From Pseudomonas orientalis (GTDB lineage Bacteria; Pseudomonadota; Gammaproteobacteria; Pseudomonadales; Pseudomonadaceae), in NCBI RefSeq assembly GCF_002934065.1, contig NZ_CP018049.1, forward strand, positions 3,780,501-3,844,500: a stretch of DNA of 64,000 nucleotides, in the 5' to 3' direction. The first letter of the stretch is position 1. Each line of letters begins with the position of its first letter. Both the position numbers and the translations under genes were made by a program. The notes under the pieces are model-generated. The model was not told the origin of the DNA. It ran no database searches and worked only from the letters and a program-made list of their open reading frames with translations. This document shows positions 35,568-44,676 of this stretch, one piece after another.

Positions 35568-36341
35568 TCAGCGGCGTGCGCTGACCGCCGAGCCGTCGTT
35601 GGACACGATCACTTCCACACGGCGGTTCAGCTGGCGTGACTGCGCGCTCAGGTTATCGGCCACCGGGTACTGCTTGCCGTAGCCCACCACCGTGATGCGT
35701 TCGCTGCCCACGCCGAACCGCTCCAGGCCGCGGGCCACGGCTTGGGCGCGCCGCTCGGACAAGGTCTGATTGAAAGCGTCGCCACCGGTGCTGTCGGTAA
35801 ACCCTTCCACGCGAACCTGGCGCTCGGGGTTCTGCAATAGAAAGTTCGCCAGCCCCTGGAAGTCGCGCTGGCTACCCGGCTTCAGGTCGGCCCTGGCGGT
35901 ATCGAACAGCACATCACCAAAGGTAATCACCTGGCCGCGTTCCGACGGTTGTGCCTTCATGGCCTGCAAAGCCTTGAGTTGTGCGGTCCTGACGTCAAGT
36001 TGCACCCGGGTGCGGTCGACTGCGATGTTGTCGAGCTGCGCATCGATTTTGCGGCCAGCGATGGTCTGTTCGGCGACGGCGATTCGCTGCGACGCCAGGT
36101 ACGCCAACTGGTCGATCTTCGGGTCGGTGCGATCATGCAGCGACACCTGATTGGCGCGGTCCAGCGCATTCGAGGCGATGCGCGTCTCGACCGCCGCCAG
36201 GGTGTTGGACTCAGGCTTTTGCTGCAAGCTGGAGAACTGACTGCGCGCTTGCAGCAGTTGCGCGTTTTCGGGTGGCGTGGCGCAACCGGCCACGGCCAGC
36301 GCCAAGGCGGACAGAACGGGAATGAAGTAAGTGGCACGCAT
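35568..36341 (-). CDS. OmpA-family lipoprotein with N-terminal DUF4398-like region
   Basis: 257 residues. Lipobox LAVAGCATPPEN, then a helical DUF4398-like part (about 25-125), then a C-terminal OmpA peptidoglycan-binding domain from residue 135: VLFDTARADLKP, VRVEGFTDSTGGDAFNQ-TLSERRAQAVARGL and NRRVEVIV. It probably tethers the outer membrane to the cell wall. GAGG eight bases before the ATG. It lies 10 bp after the stop of a second DUF4398 lipoprotein gene, so the pair is one operon. Confidence 0.88.
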   Translation of the reverse strand: MRATYFIPVLSALALAVAGCATPPENAQLLQARSQFSSLQQKPESNTLAAVETRIASNALDRANQVSLHDRTDPKIDQLAYLASQRIAVAEQTIAGRKIDAQLDNIAVDRTRVQLDVRTAQLKALQAMKAQPSERGQVITFGDVLFDTARADLKPGSQRDFQGLANFLLQNPERQVRVEGFTDSTGGDAFNQTLSERRAQAVARGLERFGVGSERITVVGYGKQYPVADNLSAQSRQLNRRVEVIVSNDGSAVSARR

Positions 36342-36351
36342 GGAAGAATCC

Positions 36352-36744
36352 TCAGTGGGTGGTCGCGGGGGCGTTGAGCATTTCCTGCTTGAGCACCTGG
36401 ATGCCCTCGCGTGCCTGCTGCAGGACCTGCTGTTTACGCACCGTGTTGGCCTTGGTCTCGGCCAGGTTGGCGTCCACTTCGATCTGCTCGGCCAGCGCGT
36501 CCACTTCCACGTAGTGTCTTTCGCCGATGGCTTGCTCCATACGCGCCAGTTTATCTTGAGCGGTCTTCATCTCCAGCGGTGCGAATTGCGTGGCTTGTGC
36601 CGCCAGGGCACGCCCCACCGAGTCGCGGGCCAGGGAGATTTTTTCCGTCGGCGGCAGCGGCGTGGCGCAGCCGGCCAATGTTGCCGCAACGATCACCGCC
36701 CAGGCCGAGCGGCGCAGGCGTTTGCTCACACGGGTGATCCTCAT
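36352..36744 (-). CDS. DUF4398 family lipoprotein
   Basis: 130 residues with lipoprotein signal (VIVAATLAGCATPLPP). The mature part is helical and charged (MKTAQDKLARMEQAIGERHY, VDANLAETKANTVRKQQVLQ), probably coiled coil. ATG 36744 has TAGGAG seven bases upstream, so upstream in-frame ATGs are not needed. It pairs with the OmpA-domain lipoprotein that follows, which repeats the same helical region; the two probably act together in the periplasm. Confidence 0.8.
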   Translation of the reverse strand: MRITRVSKRLRRSAWAVIVAATLAGCATPLPPTEKISLARDSVGRALAAQATQFAPLEMKTAQDKLARMEQAIGERHYVEVDALAEQIEVDANLAETKANTVRKQQVLQQAREGIQVLKQEMLNAPATTH

Positions 36745-36775
36745 GTTTTGACTCCTAAGCCTATTCATATGGCTG

Positions 36776-36796
36776 GGGGCCCGAAAAACGGGCCCC
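36776..36796. other. GC-rich hairpin between RidA and DUF4398 genes
   Basis: GGGGCCCG, five A, CGGGCCCC: an 8-bp perfect stem. It lies downstream of the RidA operon stop and upstream of the DUF4398 ribosome site. Neither strand has a T-run directly after the stem, so it may be a weak terminator or a leader structure. Confidence 0.5.
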
Positions 36797-36921
36797 GTTG
36801 CCGTCTCGCTTGTGGTCAAGCGATGGCGCCATCCTAGGAGGAAAAACACGGGTGAGAAGAATGAAAACTCCCAGATACCTGTAGGGATTTTCTCGGAAAA
36901 AAGTGGCAGTCTGCCCTGGGC

Positions 36922-37344
36922 TCACGCCGTCCTGGCAGCCACCGCCTCCACTTCCACCCATGCCCCGGGCAAGGGCAATGCCACCACCTGCAACGCCGTG
37001 CGCGCCGGCTTGTTCGGTTGTTCGGGGGTGCCGAAGAACTGCGTGTAACCGCGCTGCAATCCGGCGAAGTCCAGCTTGCCGTCGGTTTCCGGGGCGCCCA
37101 CCAGGAAGACCCGCAATTGCACGATATCGCCCAGGTCCAGATCCTGCTGCTGAAGGATGTTGCGCAGTTTTTTGAACACCGACACGGTCTGCACTTCGGT
37201 GTTGCCGTAGACCCCGGCAACGTTCGGGTCGGCCGGGTCCGGCAAGGTGCCGCTGACGAATACCAGGCTGGCCGAGGCCGGCACGGTCACGGTTTGCGAG
37301 ATGGGGAAATCGCCGATACTGGTGCGTTGAATGCTGTCGCTCAT
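36922..37344 (-). CDS. RidA family protein (imine/enamine deaminase)
   Basis: 140 residues. The YjgF/RidA fold is seen from SLVFVSGTLPDPADP (first strand and loop), IVQLRVFLVG, and PNKPARTALQVVALPLPGAWVEVEAVA, which holds the conserved Arg before the strand and the terminal Glu. RidA proteins hydrolyse reactive 2-aminoacrylate-type imines. The gene is the last of the operon behind an FAD amine oxidase, whose product is an imine, so the assignment to that pathway is natural. AAGGAG seven bases before the ATG. Confidence 0.88.
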   Translation of the reverse strand: MSDSIQRTSIGDFPISQTVTVPASASLVFVSGTLPDPADPNVAGVYGNTEVQTVSVFKKLRNILQQQDLDLGDIVQLRVFLVGAPETDGKLDFAGLQRGYTQFFGTPEQPNKPARTALQVVALPLPGAWVEVEAVAARTA

Positions 37345-37401
37345 TGTGTTGCTCCTTATTGGATGTCTACACAGGTTTCAAAGACCGCCTTTGCCACACC
37401 G

Positions 37402-38985
37402 TTATGACGCCGCCAATGCCGCAATGTGACGTTGCCGGGTCACCCGTTCAGCCAACTGCGCGACCACATGCCGCGCCGAGTTGGCCGCCGATTCCTGCCA
37501 GATGCCCACGCCGCTCTGCACCAGGCCGTCGCCAGCGAAGTACACGCGGCCGTGGGCCTGTTCCAGCAATGCGCTGGCCTCGGCGGGGAAGTGCTCGCGT
37601 TGCAGCCATGGGCCTTCACTGTAGGGGATCTGTTCCCAGGCGACCGCCAAGGGGTGGCGCAGTTGCGTGGAATAACCGGGATGCAGCAGTTCCACGGCGT
37701 GCCGGGAGGTGGCGTATTGCGTGGCAAACGACTGCGCGCCGAACGCGTCGGCGCCCTCTCCGGTGACGTAACCGGCCACCAGCACCCCGTCGCGGGTGTT
37801 GAGGTCGTTGCTCGGGTACCACAGCAGGCGCGCCGGGTGTTCAACCCAGGACAAGCCGCCATAGATGCGGTAATCGGTTTCCCAGAAGCGCGGCGACTGC
37901 CACGCCACTTTGGTTGCCTGGTCGTTGCGGGTGCTGAGCAAGGCGGCTTTGACCGGGTCGCTGAAATCGGTGTCGAGCCTGGCCAGCAATGGCAGGGGCA
38001 AGGTGGATACCAGGTAATCGGCACGCACCACCTGTTCACGGCCGCTGTGCTGGTCGTGATAGGTCACCGCGACGCCGTCTTCCAGTTGGCGAATCTGTCG
38101 CACCTGGGCGCCCAGTTGCACCTGCTCGCGCACGCGCTGGTAGAACGCCTCGGTGATGCGGTCCATGCCGCCCACCGGCTGAAACATGGTCGCCGAGAAC
38201 TCCGGGAATTCGGTGTGCAGCAGCGCGCCCCACAGCTCGGGATGCAGCAGGCGCTCAAGCCCTATCGGCTGCGCGCTGGCAGGCAGTGCGCCGGGGTGCA
38301 CGGGCGACTCAAGGTGCCCGGAACGCAAGCTGCCTTCGTAGGCCAGCGCCTGGGACAGGTCGCCATACACTTGAAGGAACGCAAGCAGGCGCGTGCGTTC
38401 CTCGCCGGTCAAGACGTCGTCGAGCGCATCGCGCTGCACCGCCTTGGCCAGCAGGCCGGACAGGTGGCCGCGCGCATCATTGACCGCCTGGCCGACGGTG
38501 AACGCCGGTTGTTGCAGGTCCGGCCGCACCTGGGCGCCATGGCTGCTGTTTACCAGCACTTGCAGCGGCACACCCAGTTCGCTGCAGTAGTCGAGGATCG
38601 TACGGTGCTGGCTGGGAATGCGCGCGGGGCCGGCGTTGAAATACTGGCCCGGATCGAAGGCTACCGTTTGCGAGCGGCCATCGGTGTAGTCCACGCGGTC
38701 GCCGTTGCGCAGGGTCCAGGTGCGCCCACCCACACGGTCGCGGGCCTCCAGCACCTGCACGGTGAACCCGGCCCGGCTCAGTTCCAGCGCGCTGACCAGC
38801 CCCGCAATCCCGGCGCCCAGCACCAGTACGCGGGTGCCCTGCCCCAGGCCGTCCTTGAGTTTCAGCGGTTGCGGCCGCCGGTGCGAAGACGGCCCCAGGC
38901 CCAATGCGGCCAAGGCGTCTTTGGCCGCCTGCTCACCGCCGACGGCGGCAATGCTGGACAGCGCTTCACGTCGTGTCAGTCCCAT
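37402..38985 (-). CDS. Flavin monoamine oxidase family protein
   Basis: 527 residues. After an N-terminal twin-Arg-like start ([17 protein letters not shown]) comes the FAD-binding motif [21 protein letters not shown] and the following [12 protein letters not shown]. The C-terminal FAD contact is [20 protein letters not shown]. It resembles tryptophan-2-monooxygenase/L-amino-acid and polyamine oxidases. The twin-Arg start suggests, but does not prove, periplasmic export. It lies between the binding-protein gene (11 bp) and ridA in the same operon, so it should oxidise the imported amine to an imine or amide. Confidence 0.9.
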   Translation of the reverse strand: MGLTRREALSSIAAVGGEQAAKDALAALGLGPSSHRRPQPLKLKDGLGQGTRVLVLGAGIAGLVSALELSRAGFTVQVLEARDRVGGRTWTLRNGDRVDYTDGRSQTVAFDPGQYFNAGPARIPSQHRTILDYCSELGVPLQVLVNSSHGAQVRPDLQQPAFTVGQAVNDARGHLSGLLAKAVQRDALDDVLTGEERTRLLAFLQVYGDLSQALAYEGSLRSGHLESPVHPGALPASAQPIGLERLLHPELWGALLHTEFPEFSATMFQPVGGMDRITEAFYQRVREQVQLGAQVRQIRQLEDGVAVTYHDQHSGREQVVRADYLVSTLPLPLLARLDTDFSDPVKAALLSTRNDQATKVAWQSPRFWETDYRIYGGLSWVEHPARLLWYPSNDLNTRDGVLVAGYVTGEGADAFGAQSFATQYATSRHAVELLHPGYSTQLRHPLAVAWEQIPYSEGPWLQREHFPAEASALLEQAHGRVYFAGDGLVQSGVGIWQESAANSARHVVAQLAERVTRQRHIAALAAS

Positions 38986-38996
38986 GTTCGATACTC

Positions 38997-39920
38997 CTAA
39001 TCCGGCAGGCCCGGCGGGTTGATCAGCGATTTATCGACGCGCTCCACATCCAGCCCCCAGCGCTGCAACACCTGGGCGTATTGGCCGCCGGCAATCGCAC
39101 CTTCCAGGGCGGTGTGGATCGGCTTGACAAGGCCGTTGTCCTTGCGCGTGGTCACGGCGATATCGGCCTGCAACGGCCAGCCGCCGTTGACGGTGCCGAC
39201 ACGCTTGATGCCGCCGGTGATCGCCGCCGAATAGGCGTACACCGAGTTGGGCCCGAACAACGCATCGCTGCGTCCCGACTGCACCGCCAGTTGCGCGGCG
39301 GCCTGGTCGTCGAAGTACTGCAACAGCGCAGGCTTGAGGCCCGCCTTTTCATTGGCCTCGTTCCACGCCAGCAGGACTTTTTCCTGATTGGTCCCGGAGC
39401 CAACGATGATCTTGAGCCCGGCAATGTCGGCGGCCTGTTTGATTTCGCTGATGGGGCTGGTGCTCTTCACATAAAACCCGAGCACGTCCTGGCGATAGGT
39501 GGCGAAGTCAAAGCGCTTCTTGCGCGCTTCGGTCACGGTGACGTTGCTGATCACCGCGTCGTACTTGCCGGAACTGACGCCCAGGGGCCAGTCTTCCCAA
39601 CTGGTCTGCACCACATTGAGTTGCAGGCCGAGGCTGTCGGCGACCAACTGCGCGGTGTCGGCTTCACTGCCGATGGTGGTCTTGTCATCGCTGGCCAGCA
39701 GCGCCAGAGGCGGCCCGGCCACGCCGGACACGGCCACGGTGAACTTGCCCGGCTGGGCGAACTTGAAGCCCGGCGGGATCTGCGCGATCGCCGCTTCGTT
39801 ACGGGGCGCATGAATGCGCGGGCGGTCCGGGCTGAGGTCGACCTGCTGCACGGCGAACGCCTGTTGCGCGGTGCCGACGGCAAACGCCAGCACGGCCACA
39901 TGCAGTGGATGGGTAAACAT
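38997..39920 (-). CDS. Amino-acid-type ABC transporter substrate-binding protein
   Basis: 307 residues with a signal peptide ([16 protein letters not shown]). Type-2 periplasmic binding fold: [50 protein letters not shown] (the ligand-binding hinge region of polar amino acid receptors) and [16 protein letters not shown]. The ligand is unknown. It is in the middle of the operon, after the ATPase and before the amine oxidase. Confidence 0.9.
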   Translation of the reverse strand: MFTHPLHVAVLAFAVGTAQQAFAVQQVDLSPDRPRIHAPRNEAAIAQIPPGFKFAQPGKFTVAVSGVAGPPLALLASDDKTTIGSEADTAQLVADSLGLQLNVVQTSWEDWPLGVSSGKYDAVISNVTVTEARKKRFDFATYRQDVLGFYVKSTSPISEIKQAADIAGLKIIVGSGTNQEKVLLAWNEANEKAGLKPALLQYFDDQAAAQLAVQSGRSDALFGPNSVYAYSAAITGGIKRVGTVNGGWPLQADIAVTTRKDNGLVKPIHTALEGAIAGGQYAQVLQRWGLDVERVDKSLINPPGLPD

Positions 39921-39938
39921 GGGCAGTCACTCCTTGAA

Positions 39939-40712
39939 CTAAAGCACCTTGCCGAGAAAGGCCTGGGTGCGGGGATGTCGGGGTTGGCGCAAGATCTGTT
40001 CGGGCGGGCCTTCTTCGATCAACTGGCCGTCGCAGAGAAACACCACGTGGTCAGCCACCTCGCGGGCAAAGCCGATTTCGTGGGTGACGATCACCAGGGT
40101 CACGCCCAAGCGGGTCAGGCCCTTGATCACGTCGAGCACTTCGCCCACCAGTTCCGGGTCGAGGGCCGAGGTGGGTTCGTCGAACAGCAGTACTTTGGGG
40201 TCCAGCGCCAGGGCGCGGGCGATGGCGACGCGCTGTTGCTGGCCACCGGAGAGCTGGCGCGGGTAGGCATCGAGCTTGTCCGCCAGGCCGACCTTGGCCA
40301 GCAACTCGGCGGCGTTGTCCCGGGCCAGGGCCTTGCTCCAGCGCTTGTGGGCCAACGGCGCTTCGGCGATGTTTTCCCAGGCGGTCAGGTGCGGGAACAG
40401 GTTGAAATTCTGGAACACGAAGCCCACGTCGATGCGTCGCTTGAGAATCTCGCGTTCCTTAAGCTCGAAGAGCAGGTCACCCTTGCGCCGATAGCCGACG
40501 TACTCACCGTCGATGGTGATATGCCCGCTGTCGATTTTTTCCAGGTGATTGATGGTGCGCAGCAAGGTGGACTTGCCCGAGCCGGACGGCCCGAGGATCA
40601 CCGTGACCTTGCCCGGGTCGATCGTCAGGTCGATGTTGTCGAGCACCTGCTGGTTGCCGAAACGCTTGCCGACGCCCTGGATCTGGATACGCCCTGCGCG
40701 TGCCTCAGCCAT
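39939..40712 (-). CDS. Polar amino acid ABC transporter ATP-binding protein (GlnQ/HisP type)
   Basis: 257 residues. Walker A GPSGSGKST, Q-loop VFQNFNLFPHLTAWENI, signature LSGGQQQRVAIARALALDPKVLLFDEPTSALDPELV and TLVIVTHEIGFAREVAD (switch His) make it a clear GlnQ-family ATPase. Its start overlaps the permease 3' end by 8 nt. It drives import of the same substrate as the adjacent binding protein. Confidence 0.95.
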   Translation of the reverse strand: MAEARAGRIQIQGVGKRFGNQQVLDNIDLTIDPGKVTVILGPSGSGKSTLLRTINHLEKIDSGHITIDGEYVGYRRKGDLLFELKEREILKRRIDVGFVFQNFNLFPHLTAWENIAEAPLAHKRWSKALARDNAAELLAKVGLADKLDAYPRQLSGGQQQRVAIARALALDPKVLLFDEPTSALDPELVGEVLDVIKGLTRLGVTLVIVTHEIGFAREVADHVVFLCDGQLIEEGPPEQILRQPRHPRTQAFLGKVL

Positions 40713-41676
40713 GGGCTTTCTCCTTGAGCCAATGGCGCAGCCGTTGCAGCGGCGTCGGCGGCAGCACGCGCGCGGTACCGCGGGCGAAATGGCGCTCGAC
40801 GTAATACTGGGCGCTGGTCAGTACGGTGGTGATGATCAGGTACCACACCGTCGCCACGATCAGCAGCGGGATCACCGCCTGGGTGCGGTTGTAGATGACC
40901 TGCACGGTGTAGAACAGCTCCGGCAGGGCCAGCACGTAGACAATCGACGTGCCCTTGACCAGGCCGATGATTTCGTTGAACCCCGACGGCAGAATCGAGC
41001 GCAGTGCCTGGGGCAGGATAATGCGAAAGATGCGTCGCGACGCCGGCAGCCCCAGCGCCGCCGCCGCTTCATGCTGGCCGGCCTCAACACCGATCAGGCC
41101 GCCGCGGATGATCTCCGCCGCGTACGCCGCCTGCATCAGGCTCAAGCCCAGCACGGCCACGGTAAACTGACTGAGTACATCCACCGTCGACCATTCGGCG
41201 AACACCACCTCGGTAAACGGCACACCGACCACGATGTGGTCGTAGAGGTAGGCAAAGTTGTAGAGGATGATCAACACCAGCAGCGCCGGCATCGAGCGGA
41301 AAAACCAGATATAGCCCCAGGCCAGCGCCGCCAGCAACGGCGAACCGGACAACCGCGCCAGCGCCAGCGCAGTGCCGAGGATAATGCTGAACAGCGTGCT
41401 CAGCAGCGTCAGCAACAACGTCTGCCCCAAGCCACGCAGCACCGAGGGCGAGAAGAACCACTGGCCGAACACCCCCCACTCCCAACGCGGGTTGGTGGCC
41501 AGGGAATGCACGATGACGAGCAGCACCAGCGCGGCAAAGATCGACCCGGCCCAGCGCCAGGGATGCCGGGCCGGCACTACCTGCAAGGCCTTGATCGGCG
41601 TGGCGACACGGCGCTGGTGACGCGGGTAAGGGTTGACTTCATCGATCAGCTCGAAGGGTTTGGCGACAATGGGCAT
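40705..41676 (-). CDS. Polar amino acid ABC transporter permease (HisM/GlnP type)
   Basis: 323 residues. Five to six membrane segments and the EAA loop EAAAALGLPASRRIFRIILP, with FFRSMPALLVLIILYNF in the typical TMD1. It is longer at the N-terminus than most single-component HisM proteins (about 50 extra residues before the first helix). It lies 19 bp after the TonB receptor gene, so it is probably in the same transcript. No second permease gene is present, so it may act as a homodimer. Confidence 0.92.
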   Translation of the reverse strand: MPIVAKPFELIDEVNPYPRHQRRVATPIKALQVVPARHPWRWAGSIFAALVLLVIVHSLATNPRWEWGVFGQWFFSPSVLRGLGQTLLLTLLSTLFSIILGTALALARLSGSPLLAALAWGYIWFFRSMPALLVLIILYNFAYLYDHIVVGVPFTEVVFAEWSTVDVLSQFTVAVLGLSLMQAAYAAEIIRGGLIGVEAGQHEAAAALGLPASRRIFRIILPQALRSILPSGFNEIIGLVKGTSIVYVLALPELFYTVQVIYNRTQAVIPLLIVATVWYLIITTVLTSAQYYVERHFARGTARVLPPTPLQRLRHWLKEKAHG

Positions 41677-41695
41677 GGTCTATTCCTCGCAGGCC

Positions 41696-44089
41696 TTAGA
41701 AGGCATAAGTCAGCCGGGTGTAGTAGTACCCGCCGGTAAAACCGTAGGGCGAATAGGTGCCGTAGCTGGCGAGCATGGTGCTGCTCGGCACGCCTTGTTT
41801 CTTGGGGTAGAGGTCGAAGAGGTTCTTGGCGCCGATGGCCACGTTGAGGTCCTTGGTGAGGTTGTAGCCGAGGTCGAGGTCGGTGATCCATTTGGCGCTG
41901 TAGACCCGGTCCAGGTCGCGATCGGCCGAAGCATTCACTTCCTTGTAGGTGCCGTAACGCGTCAGGGCCAGGTTCAAGTTGAAGCGCTCGATGCTCCAGT
42001 CACCACCGAGGATCAGCTTGGTGCTCGGTTGCACGCCGGTGATCAGGTTGCGCGCCTGGCGATCCATCAGCTCATAGGAAGTGCCGAGGATGTTGGTCGA
42101 TTCCTTGTAGTTGAGGATTCTGGTCTGGTTCCAGTTGAACGCGGCGGTCCACTTCACTGCACCGAATGCGCCCAGGTCCTGGTTGTAGCTGCTGACCAGG
42201 TCCAGGCCCTTGGTGCGGGTGTCGGCGCCGTTGATGAAGTACTGGCCGCCAGAGGTGGAGTTGACGCCGTTGTTCTGCAACACCTGGGTGACTTCGGGCC
42301 CCAGCAGGGTGCCGGTGAGGGTGATGCGGTCGCGCAGGTTGATCACATAGGCGTCGGCGGTGAAGCTCAGGCGGTCGGTGGGTGTTAGGATCAAGCCAAG
42401 GCTGAAATTGGTCGAGCGTTCGGGCTTCAGGTCCTCGGCGCCCAGGGCCTTGGCCGCCGCCGAACCGACCGGCAGGACGCCGTAGTTGATCGACTGGTAC
42501 ACCCCATCCACCACGCCATAGGTGGTCGAGCGCGCACTGAACAGGCTGTTGGCCAGGGACGGCGCACGAAAGCCATTGCTCACGGTGGCACGTACCGCCA
42601 ATTGCGGGGTGAAGTCGTAGCGGGTAGTCAGCTTGCCGCTGCGGGTGGCGCCCACCCCCTGGTTGTAATGCTCATAACGCACGGCGGTGCCGACGTACCA
42701 GTCCGGTAGCGGGTTGAAGCCCGCGTCGACATAACCGGCGACGCTGTTGCGCGACGCGCTGCTTTCTTCATCAGGGGAAATGCCGTTGGTGACCTGGGCC
42801 CCGGACGAGGCGCAATTGCCCGGCGCCAAGCAGTAGCCGCCGTTGGCATAGGACGCGTAGTCACCCGCCTGCACCTCATAAGTGTCACGCCGATGCTCGA
42901 AGCCATAGGACAGGTCCAGCGGTTTTTGCAGGCCGATGTCGAAGCCGCGCTTGAAGTCCAGGTTGGTGGTCAGCTCGGTGGAAATCCATGTGCCGGAGGT
43001 AAAGCTGTTCGGCGTGGCCTCGCCCAGGGACGGGTTCTGGTTGTGGGTGGTGCCCTGCTCCGCTTCGTTGCGCCCGTAGGTGGTGGACAGGTCCCAGTCC
43101 CACTCGCCGACGGTGCCCTTGCCGCCGAAGGCCGCCTGGAAATCGTCTTCATCGATATACCAGGTGGGCGTGTAGCCGGAAGGATAGCCATTGGGCCCGG
43201 TGGTGATGGTGTTGGTGATGGTCGGCAGGCGGAAGTTCTGGCCCTGCTCGGCCTTGCGCCGCGAGTAGGTGGTGAAGGAGTACAGGCTGAGGCTGTCGTC
43301 GATCGGCAGTTCGGCGTTATAGCCCAGGGTCAGCAGGTTGGTCTTGGGCGTGCCGTAGCCGCCGTAAGTCGACTTGCCGGCCAGGCCGTAGGCTTGTTCA
43401 TAGGTGTAGCCGTTGGCGCTGGCCTTGTTGTCGTCATTCTGGCTGCGCGCATCCAGGGCCAGTTGCACGATACCGCCGTCGCCGATTTCGAAGCCTTTGT
43501 TGAGGCTTTGCTGCACGGTCTGCTTCTTGCCGTCATAGCCCAGGCCCGCGTGGGTCACCGAGGTGCCGCGGGTGTCGGCCTTGAGGATCACGTTGATCAC
43601 CCCGGCGATGGCGTCGGAACCGTATTGGGCGGCGGCGCCATCGCGCAGCACTTCCACATGGTCGATGGCGCTGATGGGGATCAAATCCAGGTCGGCCGGT
43701 GCGGCGCCGGTGTTGATGCCGTTGATGTTCAGGGTGGCGCTGGTATGGCGGCGCTTGCCATTGACCAGCACCAGCACTTCGGCGGCGCTCAAACCACGCA
43801 GGTTGGGGGCACGGGCAATGCCACTGGCGTCCCAGCCGGTTTTCTCCGGCAGGGTCAGCGAGGGGATCACTGCGCTGAGCGCTTCCATCAACCCGGGCTT
43901 GCCGGTGCTTTGCAGCTGTTTGGCGCTGACCACATCGATGGGCACCGGGCTGCTGGTGACGGTGCGCTGCTCGGCGCCACGGTTACCGGTGACGACGACG
44001 GCGGACAAGGTGCTGTCGTCCTGGGCCTGGACTGCGGCGGCCAGCAGGGACAAGGTCAAGGCGGCGGTGGGGGGTAGAACATGCTTCAT
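41696..44089 (-). CDS. TonB-dependent outer-membrane receptor (amine-uptake operon)
   Basis: 797 residues: signal peptide (LTLSLLAAAVQAQ), then a TonB-box-like segment (TLSAVVVTGNR), plug domain with RAPNLRGLSAAEVLVLVNGKRRH and VEVLRDGAAAQYGSDAIAGVINVIL, then a 22-strand barrel ending in YYTRLTYAF (terminal Phe as usual). It takes up a substrate at the outer membrane using TonB energy. It is the first gene of the six-gene unit with an amino-acid-type ABC importer, so the ligand is probably a small amine-containing compound rather than a siderophore. ATG 44089 is the start; the frame continues upstream without a signal peptide. Confidence 0.92.
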   Translation of the reverse strand: MKHVLPPTAALTLSLLAAAVQAQDDSTLSAVVVTGNRGAEQRTVTSSPVPIDVVSAKQLQSTGKPGLMEALSAVIPSLTLPEKTGWDASGIARAPNLRGLSAAEVLVLVNGKRRHTSATLNINGINTGAAPADLDLIPISAIDHVEVLRDGAAAQYGSDAIAGVINVILKADTRGTSVTHAGLGYDGKKQTVQQSLNKGFEIGDGGIVQLALDARSQNDDNKASANGYTYEQAYGLAGKSTYGGYGTPKTNLLTLGYNAELPIDDSLSLYSFTTYSRRKAEQGQNFRLPTITNTITTGPNGYPSGYTPTWYIDEDDFQAAFGGKGTVGEWDWDLSTTYGRNEAEQGTTHNQNPSLGEATPNSFTSGTWISTELTTNLDFKRGFDIGLQKPLDLSYGFEHRRDTYEVQAGDYASYANGGYCLAPGNCASSGAQVTNGISPDEESSASRNSVAGYVDAGFNPLPDWYVGTAVRYEHYNQGVGATRSGKLTTRYDFTPQLAVRATVSNGFRAPSLANSLFSARSTTYGVVDGVYQSINYGVLPVGSAAAKALGAEDLKPERSTNFSLGLILTPTDRLSFTADAYVINLRDRITLTGTLLGPEVTQVLQNNGVNSTSGGQYFINGADTRTKGLDLVSSYNQDLGAFGAVKWTAAFNWNQTRILNYKESTNILGTSYELMDRQARNLITGVQPSTKLILGGDWSIERFNLNLALTRYGTYKEVNASADRDLDRVYSAKWITDLDLGYNLTKDLNVAIGAKNLFDLYPKKQGVPSSTMLASYGTYSPYGFTGGYYYTRLTYAF

Positions 44090-44568
44090 CGCTATTCCCG
44101 GTTTTTCAAATCGCAGGGTCGGGCAGGCACGCGCCTGGCGCGGCATGGCCGGTGTTGAAGGTGCAGGTGCGGTTTGAACTAGGTGTGGGGCGAGCGAAGG
44201 GTTTGAAGGGGCAACATACGTCGAACTCCGTTCCAACGATTCTGCTGCGGGGGATTACCCGTCAGGTGCGCAGAATCTGAATCACGCTGGGTACCATCCG
44301 GGGTCTGGGGTAGGCTGTTGCGATCAAACATAACGGAATGGATTTTAAAAATATAATGCTATTTGGGCATAAGCTAATATTCTGATATTTCATTATTTCT
44401 TTGAATTTTTATTCATATGTTTGATGTTGCATTGAGTACATATCCGTTGTTTAGGTAACGGCTGCTTAGGGTTCCGCCACCTCGCCTAGGCTAGGTGTGC
44501 CTAAGATCAAAAGCAGAAGCGCGGCGGCCTGGTAGCCGACCGATGTCTAATGTCGGAACTCGGTTAGA
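44090..44568. other. AT-rich intergenic region upstream of the amine-uptake operon
   Basis: No gene recognised. Around 44330-44430 the sequence is strongly AT-rich and probably holds the promoter of the leftward TonB receptor gene; it includes AATAT-TCTG-ATATT, a short inverted repeat. The remainder is unremarkable. Confidence 0.5.
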
Positions 44569-44662
44569 AATGTGGGAGGGGGCTTGCCCCCGATGAGGGA
44601 GTGTCAGTTGATAAATTTGTAGCTGACCCTCTGCCATCGGGGGCAAGCCCCCTCCCACATTT
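44569..44662. repeat. REPIN (GTGGGAGGGGGCTTGC family)
   Basis: Arms AATGTGGGAGGGGGCTTGCC and its complement enclose about 50 bp. It lies 14 bp downstream of the gspD stop codon, at the end of the type II secretion operon. Confidence 0.9.
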
Positions 44663-44676
44663 TCAACCACGTTCCT

